Of a stretch of DNA of 6,387 bases, positions 1-4,365 are shown piece after piece (positions within the stretch are counted from its first letter, which is position 1; each line of letters starts with the position of its first letter). A program made the position numbers and the translations under genes. This DNA is from an uncultured Synechococcus sp. (GTDB lineage Bacteria; Cyanobacteriota; Cyanobacteriia; PCC-6307; Cyanobiaceae): contig CALJTZ010000177.1 in NCBI GenBank assembly GCA_937975655.1, positions 1 to 6,387 of the forward strand. Direction: 5' to 3'. The notes under the pieces were generated by a model that saw only the letters and a list, made by a program, of their open reading frames with translations, was not told the origin of the DNA and did no database searches.

Positions 1-541
1 GCAGCCGCTGGGCGGGGCGATCCAGGGCGAAGCAGGGCAAGCGCAGCCGATCGGCCCCACCCCCGAGCAGGGCCACCGGGTGCAGGTGCCCGCAGATGTT
101 CAGCAGGGGCGGATCGCCTGGCGGTGGCGGCTCCGGTTCATGGCTCAGCCAGAGCACACCCCGCTGTTGGGAGGGAGCGGCTGGCAGGCCCTCAAGCCAA
201 CTGCCCCGCTCATGGTTGCCCCCCACCAGGGTGAGGCGGCAGCCCAGCAGGTCCGGCATGGCGGCCAGTTTCTGGCGCAGGCTGAGGGTGAGGCCGAGGC
301 GGCTGTGGATCAGGTCGCCCAGCACCAGCACTTCCCTGGGCCGCAGCCGGTGGGCCAGATCCAATAGCCGGTTCAGGTTGGTCGCATCCCCGTCGCTGGG
401 TAGCGGAATCCCGCTGGCCTGGAAGCTCTCGGCCTTGCCCAGGTGCACGTCTGCCAGCAGCAGTAACTGCTGCTGGGGATCCCAGAGGGCGCCGTCGCCC
501 AGCAAGTTGAGGTGATGGCCGTGCCAGTGCAGCTCGCTCAC
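1..541 (-). CDS. pdeM: PdeM-type ligase-associated metallophosphoesterase (C-terminus cut off by the window edge)
   Basis: Reading the minus strand from a GTG at 541-539 gives 180 codons with no stop before the left edge, so the C-terminus is missing; the family is usually a little over 200 residues. All calcineurin-like metallophosphoesterase motifs are present in order: ADVHLGKAESF with D31 and H33, LGDLIHSR with D76, GGNHER with N109 and H110, LSHEPEP with H134, and CGHLHP with H152 and H154. These would bind two metal ions. The DVHLGK, SHEP and NICGHLHP wording, together with the helicase gene nearby, points to PdeM, the phosphoesterase of the bacterial ligase-associated DNA-damage module, a cytosolic DNA repair role. 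The GTG start overlaps the stop of the upstream glutathione S-transferase gene as GTGA, so translation is probably coupled and the two genes share a transcript. Family assignment is strong; the exact nuclease activity is inferred from family knowledge. Confidence 0.93.
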   Translation of the reverse strand, partial: MSELHWHGHHLNLLGDGALWDPQQQLLLLADVHLGKAESFQASGIPLPSDGDATNLNRLLDLAHRLRPREVLVLGDLIHSRLGLTLSLRQKLAAMPDLLGCRLTLVGGNHERGSWLEGLPAAPSQQRGVLWLSHEPEPPPPGDPPLLNICGHLHPVALLGGGADRLRLPCFALDRPAQRL

Positions 542-1119
542 CGCTGGCCCATCACCTCCTGGTAGGCCGGGCGGGCCTGGGTGGCGGCGATGGTGGCCTC
601 CACGTTGGGGAAGGGGGCCAGGTCGATCTGGGGGAAGAAGATCGGCAGATAGGCCAGGTAGGCCTGCACGGCACAGTCGGCCACACCCCAGTGCTGGCCT
701 ACGAGCGGGTGGCCTCCCTCCAGAACGCGGTCCAGCACGGTCATCAGGCGCGGAAATTCCCGCTCGCGGCTGGAGGGCACGAACAGGGCCGTGGCCAGGG
801 TGGCATTGGCAAACAGCACCCATTGCTGGGCCAGGGCCCGCTCGGCGGCAGTGCTGCATTCGCCGCCGTAACGCTCCGCTAGATACAGCAGGATCGCGCC
901 ACTCTCGAACAGCTGCAGGCGGCCGCCAGGCAGGGCTGGATCCTCGTCCACCAGGGCCGGCACCTTGCCGAAGGGGTTGATGCCGAGGAAGGGCTGCTCG
1001 CGGTGTTCGCCGGCTTCCAGGTTCAGCAGCACCCACTGGTAGGGGATCCCCTTTTCCGCCATGTACCAGCGGGGCATGGAGGCCCGGCTGCGGGCACCCC
1101 CGTAGAGGGTCAGAGCCAT
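538..1119 (-). CDS. Glutathione S-transferase family protein
   Basis: This 193-residue protein has a normal length and layout for a soluble GST. An N-terminal thioredoxin-like domain (about residues 1-82) starts MALTLYGGARSRASMPRW and carries the NPFGKVPAL loop with the cis-proline at P54 and the glutathione gamma-glutamyl-binding pair E72-S73 in ESGAILLYLAERYG. An all-helical C-terminal domain follows, with WGVADCAVQAYLAYL around 144-158 matching the conserved S/T-x-x-D N-capping box; here the Ser/Thr position is Gly145 while Asp148 is kept. The catalytic residue is probably Ser11 or Ser14 in the first helix, but this cannot be settled by eye. The likely role is conjugation or reduction with glutathione in the cytoplasm; the substrate is unknown. 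The ATG start lies 37 bases from the divergent Fe-S gene and has no clear Shine-Dalgarno sequence. The TGA overlaps the GTG start of the downstream pdeM by 4 bases, suggesting a two-gene operon. Confidence 0.9.
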   Translation of the reverse strand: MALTLYGGARSRASMPRWYMAEKGIPYQWVLLNLEAGEHREQPFLGINPFGKVPALVDEDPALPGGRLQLFESGAILLYLAERYGGECSTAAERALAQQWVLFANATLATALFVPSSREREFPRLMTVLDRVLEGGHPLVGQHWGVADCAVQAYLAYLPIFFPQIDLAPFPNVEATIAATQARPAYQEVMGQR

Positions 1120-1139
1120 GGGGATGTGCTGAGCTGGAG

Positions 1140-1161
1140 GCCATCATCGGCCCCTGATGGC
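1140..1161. promoter_or_regulatory. Inverted repeat between divergent genes, including the start codon of the Fe-S gene
   Basis: A perfect 7-base dyad, GCCATCA at 1140-1146 and TGATGGC at 1155-1161, is separated by 8 bases. It lies at the edge of the 37-base gap between the divergent starts, and its right arm contains the ATG at 1157-1159. A third copy of the core, CCATCA, is at 1168-1173 inside the first His codons. It could be an operator for one or both genes, or an mRNA hairpin that hides the start codon. No convincing -10 or -35 box was found nearby, so the function is inferred from position and symmetry only. A GGAGG at 1136-1140 sits 16 bases before the ATG, farther than usual for a ribosome binding site. 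Confidence 0.4.
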
Positions 1162-3349
1162 TCATCACCATCACACTGAGCTGAGTGGCTCGGGCATGGT
1201 GGAGGAGCAACTGCAGGCGCAACGCGAGGAGCAGCAGGCTGCCCTGCTCCGTCTGGCTCCTCACATCGTGGGCCGCACCCGCCGCGGTGTGGTGGGAAGC
1301 AGCCGCTATGCCAAGGCTCTGCGGGAGGCCGTGCGCCACGCCTCCGACGACCCGACTCGCCAGCCGGTGTTGATCTCCGGCGAGCCGGGCCTGGAGAAGG
1401 ACAACCTGGCGGCCCTGATCCATTTCGGTTCCCCCGATCGCCACCAGCTGCTGGTGCAGCTGGATGGTGCCCTACTGCGGCCGGATGGAGCGGAGCTGTT
1501 CGGCTCCGCCAGCGCCGACGGTGAGGGATCGCTGCTGGACACCCTGGGCAGCGGCTCGCTGTTGATCGACAAGCTTGACCAGGTGCCAGCGGAGTTGCAA
1601 CCGGCGCTGCTGCAGCTGGCCCGCAACGGCCGCTGGCAGGCCCCGGGAGCCGCCAGCCATGAGCGGCAGTTCACCGGTCGGGTGTATTTCACGGCCGAGG
1701 CGTCCATGCCCAGCTTCGACCGGGCCTGCACCCTGATCCGTGTGCCGCCCCTGCGGGTCCGCCGCCAGGACCTGGGCGAATGGCTGCGCTATGGCGTGCG
1801 GCAGCGCAGCCGCAAGCTGGGCTGGGACCAGCCGCCGGAGGTGCCCGAGACGGTGGTGAAGCGGCTGCAGATCTACGACTTCCCCAACAACCTGCGCGAG
1901 TTGGAGATGTTGATCTATCGGGCTCTGCAGCAGGCGCGGCGCCAGGCCGATGGCGGCAGCGACGCTGCAGGGGCGGTGCTTCCCACTGCCCTGCCGGAGG
2001 ACGTGTTCTGGACCTCCCCCCGCCAGCAGCGCTTCCGCTTTGACATCTGGCGTTGGAAGCCGCGCCTGCGGGAGTTGATGCGCGCGCCATGGCTCTGGAA
2101 CGGGCTGCTGTTCGGCCTGGTGAGCTGGCTGTTCGTGCTGGTGAACCTGTGGCTGTGGCTGGGTCCCCAGGACCGGGCCCACAACGGCGCCCTCAATCTG
2201 TTCTGGGCCTGGTGGTGGCCCTTGATCCTGCTGAGCTTTCCGCTCGTGGGCCGGCTGTGGTGCTCCTTCTGTCCGTTCATGGTGTGGGGTGAGATCAGCC
2301 AGCGGCTGGCCGCAGCCCTGGGCTGGCAACCGGCCCGCTGGCCCCGCGGCAACACAGACGACTGGGCCTCGCCGCTGCTGGCAGCGGGCTTCGCGGCGAT
2401 CCTGATTTGGGAGGAAACGGCCAACCTTCTCAACACCGCCTGGCTGAGCAGCTGCCTGTTGTTGCTGATCACGGCGGGGGCCGTGATCGGTTCGCTGCGC
2501 TTTGAGAAACGCTTCTGGTGCCGCTACCTCTGCCCGGTGGGGGGCATGAACGGCCTGTTCGCCAAGCTTTCGATCCTGGAGTTGCGGGCCCAGGTGGGCA
2601 CCTGCAGCGGCAGCTGCAGCTCCTACGCCTGCTTCAAGGGGGGGCCGGCCGATGGCGAGGGTCTGGCCACTGTCGGGTGCCCACTGGGTACCCATCCCGC
2701 CCACCTCAGCGATAACCGCAACTGCGTGCTCTGCCTCACCTGCGCCCAGGCCTGTCCGCACCGCTCGGTGCAGCTGGCCCTGCGCCCCCCGGCCGCGGAT
2801 CTGCAGCGGGAGATGGAGGTGCCGCGGGGGGAAGCCGGCCTGTTGCTAGTGCTAGCTGGCGATCTCTGTCTGCATGGTTGGCAGCGGCTGCTGGGCTGGC
2901 TGCCCCTGGCCCCCGCCAGCCTGGTGGCGGGCCCCCTGCTGCCCCGGCTGGCCTTTGCCTGTCTGGCCCTGGCGCTGCCATCGGGGTTGTTTCTTCTGGC
3001 CCGGCCCTTCTTCTCGGCCCGACGCTTGCGCCGCACCCTCTACGGCCTGCTGCCGCTGGTGTGGGCCCTGTTGCTGGCCCGCCATCTCCCCATCGGCATG
3101 GCGGAAGCGGGCCTGGTGCTGCCGGTGAGTGTGGCCTCCCTGGCTCCGCCGTGGGCCGCCTCTCTGCCCCGCTGGAGTGCCGACCCCCATGTGATTGGCT
3201 TTTGCCAGAGCGCCGCCGTACTGCTGGGGTTCAGCGCGGCCGTGGTGGTGTTGCGCCGGATGTTGCAGACCAACCGGCTGGCCTGGCTCAGTTCCACGAC
3301 CTTGGCGCTGCTGCTGGCCCTGGGGGGACGCTGGTTGGTGGCCTTCTAG
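1157..3349 (+). CDS. Fusion of a degenerate sigma-54-activator-type AAA+ domain with a NosR/NapH/CcoG-like membrane 4Fe-4S protein
   Basis: The 730-residue protein has two parts. Residues about 45-260 align by eye with the central AAA+ domain of sigma-54 activators: GEPGLEKD at 75-82 at Walker A, ELFGSASADGEG at 113-124 where GAFTGA should follow, SLLIDKLDQVP at 134-144 at Walker B, PPLRVRRQDL at 197-206, and YDFPNNLRELE at 240-250 at sensor II. Residues about 313-728 form a polytopic membrane protein with roughly eight or nine hydrophobic segments. It has CSFCP (369-373), CRYLCP (455-460), a C-x3-C-x4-C group (483, 487, 492) plus C508-P, and a classic C-x2-C-x2-C-x3-C-P ferredoxin motif (523-534). 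These suit membrane-linked electron transfer through 4Fe-4S clusters, as in NosR, NapH and CcoG. No helix-turn-helix is visible. The first in-frame stop upstream is at 1130-1132; Met14 at 1196 is an alternative start. The stop overlaps the convergent gene. Architecture is clear; the role is unknown, possibly redox sensing or Fe-S/metal homeostasis. Confidence 0.9.
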   Translation: MAHHHHTELSGSGMVEEQLQAQREEQQAALLRLAPHIVGRTRRGVVGSSRYAKALREAVRHASDDPTRQPVLISGEPGLEKDNLAALIHFGSPDRHQLLVQLDGALLRPDGAELFGSASADGEGSLLDTLGSGSLLIDKLDQVPAELQPALLQLARNGRWQAPGAASHERQFTGRVYFTAEASMPSFDRACTLIRVPPLRVRRQDLGEWLRYGVRQRSRKLGWDQPPEVPETVVKRLQIYDFPNNLRELEMLIYRALQQARRQADGGSDAAGAVLPTALPEDVFWTSPRQQRFRFDIWRWKPRLRELMRAPWLWNGLLFGLVSWLFVLVNLWLWLGPQDRAHNGALNLFWAWWWPLILLSFPLVGRLWCSFCPFMVWGEISQRLAAALGWQPARWPRGNTDDWASPLLAAGFAAILIWEETANLLNTAWLSSCLLLLITAGAVIGSLRFEKRFWCRYLCPVGGMNGLFAKLSILELRAQVGTCSGSCSSYACFKGGPADGEGLATVGCPLGTHPAHLSDNRNCVLCLTCAQACPHRSVQLALRPPAADLQREMEVPRGEAGLLLVLAGDLCLHGWQRLLGWLPLAPASLVAGPLLPRLAFACLALALPSGLFLLARPFFSARRLRRTLYGLLPLVWALLLARHLPIGMAEAGLVLPVSVASLAPPWAASLPRWSADPHVIGFCQSAAVLLGFSAAVVVLRRMLQTNRLAWLSSTTLALLLALGGRWLVAF

Positions 3350-3600
3350 TAGCTGCGGCAGAGGCGCTGGATGTCGCTGCTGCGGTAGAGGCTTTCGCTG
3401 GCGCCTGGCGTGGCTTCCGCCAGCTTGTGGGCCTTGGTGAGCAGGTGCTCGCTGCCGATGCGGTTGGCGATGGCGGCCTTGGCCGGGCCACTGGCGCTGG
3501 CCCAGCTCTGGCAGTCGCGGCGGGTGTCAGCGGCCACAGCGGCCGTGGCCCCGATGCCGGCTAGCAGCAGAGCGACCGGCGCGATGAGGCAGATCCGCAT
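3346..3600 (-). CDS. Small secreted or periplasmic protein of unknown function
   Basis: An 84-residue protein starts MRICLIAPVALLLAGIGATA and has a typical Sec signal peptide: a basic N-end, a hydrophobic core and an AVA-A signal peptidase I site near residues 21-24. The predicted mature part is about 60 residues and has just two cysteines, C30 and C81, near its two ends, which could form a disulfide bond. It is rich in Ala and Ser with scattered charges, and I recognise no family. A longer in-frame start at 3720 would add a non-hydrophobic extension ahead of the signal peptide and overlap the upstream gene, so the ATG at 3600 is preferred; a weak GAGAG lies just before it. It begins 16 bases after the cyclotransferase-like gene and is probably the last gene of that transcript. 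Its TAG shares CTAG with the stop of the convergent Fe-S gene. Confidence 0.72.
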   Translation of the reverse strand: MRICLIAPVALLLAGIGATAAVAADTRRDCQSWASASGPAKAAIANRIGSEHLLTKAHKLAEATPGASESLYRSSDIQRLCRSY

Positions 3601-3616
3601 GGACTCTCGGGCTGGC

Positions 3617-4042
3617 TCAGCCGGCTGGTTGTCTCCGACCCTGCCAGATTCCGGAGGTGATGCGGGCCCCATGGCGCACCTGGCGTTGCCGTCCGACATA
3701 GACCCACGCCTGGCTCCCATCGGCCAGGCGCCAGCTCTGCCGCTCGTAGAGCCGCGGCACCCCCTCGAAGCGGTCCAGGGCGGCCAGCACCGCCGGGGTC
3801 ACGGCGTAGAGCTCGCCAGCGATGGTGTCGGCTGGATCGTCGCTGGCCACGGCCATCGGAAAGGGTCCCAGGTCGTAGAGCCGGGCGCCCGGCAGCAGCG
3901 CTTCGCCGCGGTACGTGGACTCGGCGATCCAGTGGTGGTTCGGTTCACCCCGTTTCAGGCTGCCGTACACGAATACCGGAGCGGTGTCGCTGGGGCTGGG
4001 CCCAGGCCAGGGATAATCAGCCGACCTGCCTTGTGCTGCCAT
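3617..4042 (-). CDS. Gamma-glutamylcyclotransferase-like (AIG2/GGACT family) protein
   Basis: The 141-residue protein carries the family signature VFVYGSLKRGEPNHH (about residues 23-37), where YGSL at 26-29 forms the substrate-binding loop. It continues with GELYAV (76-81), LDRFEGVPRLYER (89-101) and a closing ITSGIW segment. E93 in FEG is the likely catalytic acid by family analogy. Members open gamma-glutamyl amines or peptides by cyclisation to 5-oxoproline, and many bacterial members have no proven substrate. The length is normal for the family, with about 20 extra Pro/Ser-rich residues before the core. The ATG at 4042 overlaps the end of the DUF3104-like frame by 26 bases; a weak CAGGG lies upstream of it. 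Starting closer to VFVYGSL would remove the overlap, but no ATG is available there. A glutathione-related role would fit the nearby GST, though the two are not in the same operon. Confidence 0.85.
   Translation of the reverse strand: MAAQGRSADYPWPGPSPSDTAPVFVYGSLKRGEPNHHWIAESTYRGEALLPGARLYDLGPFPMAVASDDPADTIAGELYAVTPAVLAALDRFEGVPRLYERQSWRLADGSQAWVYVGRQRQVRHGARITSGIWQGRRQPAG
4012..4017 (+). promoter_or_regulatory. Possible -10 element ahead of the 26-codon plus-strand frame
   Basis: GATAAT matches the TATAAT consensus at five of six positions, and its spacing would give a transcript start about 15 bases before the ATG at 4041. No TTGACA-like -35 box sits 16-18 bases upstream, and the match lies inside minus-strand coding sequence, so chance is a real possibility. 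Confidence 0.15.
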
Positions 4043-4325
4043 GACGATTGCCCTGCTGATTGCCCTGGCCGGATCCCTGGTGCTGATGACTGTGATTGTG
4101 CGCCGTCTGGAGCGTTCCTGACCGCTGCACGATGGCTACGACGGCATCCGCATTGACGGTGCGAATCGTGCCAGTGTCTATGCAGGCGATCTGAAACAGC
4201 GAGGGGTCGCTGCTGCGGGCGCCACCCTCGCTGTGGATCACGTGGCCCATCCACCAATCTGATGCGGCCATCACGGCCACCAGGTCGCCGACACGCACCG
4301 CCAGAAACAGGGGCTGCTGCTCCAC
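4017..4325 (-). CDS. DUF3104 domain protein of unknown function
   Basis: The 102-residue frame begins at a GTG. Residues about 7-66 form a compact domain with FLAVRVGDLVAV, WWMGHVIHSEGGAR (24-37), LFQIACIDTGTIRTVNAD (43-60) and a final VVAIV. This matches what I recall of DUF3104, a small family of picocyanobacteria with conserved VGD, WWMG, GGAR, LFQ and VDTG-NAD motifs; it looks like a small beta-barrel and its function is unknown. Residues about 70-102 form a low-complexity tail rich in Gln, Gly, His and Asn with no domain signal. That tail lies over a 26-codon hydrophobic plus-strand frame in exact codon register and runs 26 bases into the cyclotransferase-like gene, so its status as a functional extension is doubtful. 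It starts 40 bases after the helicase stop with no terminator between, so it is probably co-transcribed. No clear Shine-Dalgarno sequence precedes the GTG. Confidence 0.78.
   Translation of the reverse strand: MEQQPLFLAVRVGDLVAVMAASDWWMGHVIHSEGGARSSDPSLFQIACIDTGTIRTVNADAVVAIVQRSGTLQTAHNHSHQHQGSGQGNQQGNRHGSTRQVG
4041..4121 (+). CDS. Possible 26-residue single-pass membrane microprotein, antisense to the DUF3104-like tail
   Basis: An ATG at 4041 opens a 26-codon frame ending in TGA. The product starts MTIALLIALAGSLVLMTVIV and finishes RRLERS: one hydrophobic segment of about 19 residues followed by a basic end, a typical layout for a tiny membrane protein inserted with the positive end in the cytoplasm. 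Cyanobacteria have many such proteins in photosystem and cytochrome complexes, but I cannot match it to a named one. An in-frame stop at 4014-4016 fixes the start. There is no Shine-Dalgarno sequence; a GATAAT lies 24 bases upstream. It is fully antisense to minus-strand coding sequence and in the same codon register, so Leu, Ile and Ala codons here read as Gln, Asn and Gly opposite. It may be real or a mirror effect of that tail. Confidence 0.33.
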   Translation: MTIALLIALAGSLVLMTVIVRRLERS

Positions 4326-4365
4326 GCCCGTGCGCGCATCTGTGCTGATAGTACAAGCGTTCTGA

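Noticed and set aside
1042..1051. GGGGATCCCC palindrome
   Set aside because: It lies inside the GST coding sequence, is short, and such palindromes are expected by chance in GC-rich DNA.
1157..1174. His-rich start (MAHHHH) of the Fe-S protein as an engineered tag
   Set aside because: There are only four His codons, flanking sequence and codon use match the rest of the window, and no vector sequence is present.
1472..2761. 429-codon minus-strand frame opposite the Fe-S gene
   Set aside because: It is rich in Gln, Pro, Ala and Gly with no domain, while the plus strand has strong AAA+ and Fe-S motifs; it is an antisense shadow caused by high GC.
3346..3720. Longer form of the secreted-protein gene starting at 3720
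   Set aside because: It would place about 40 polar residues before a clear signal peptide and overlap the cyclotransferase-like gene by about 100 bases; the start at 3600 is simpler.
3410..4156. 248-codon plus-strand frame across the secreted and cyclotransferase-like genes
   Set aside because: The composition is low in information, no motif is visible, and the minus strand carries recognisable genes throughout.
4348..4353. TACTAT as a -10 box for the DUF3104-like gene on the minus strand
   Set aside because: It matches four of six consensus bases and has no -35 partner; co-transcription from the helicase is just as likely.
3955..4356. 133-codon minus-strand frame near the DUF3104-like gene
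   Set aside because: It reads in another frame of the same strand and gives an Arg/Gly/Pro/Ser-rich product, while the DUF3104 motifs are in the 4017-4325 frame.
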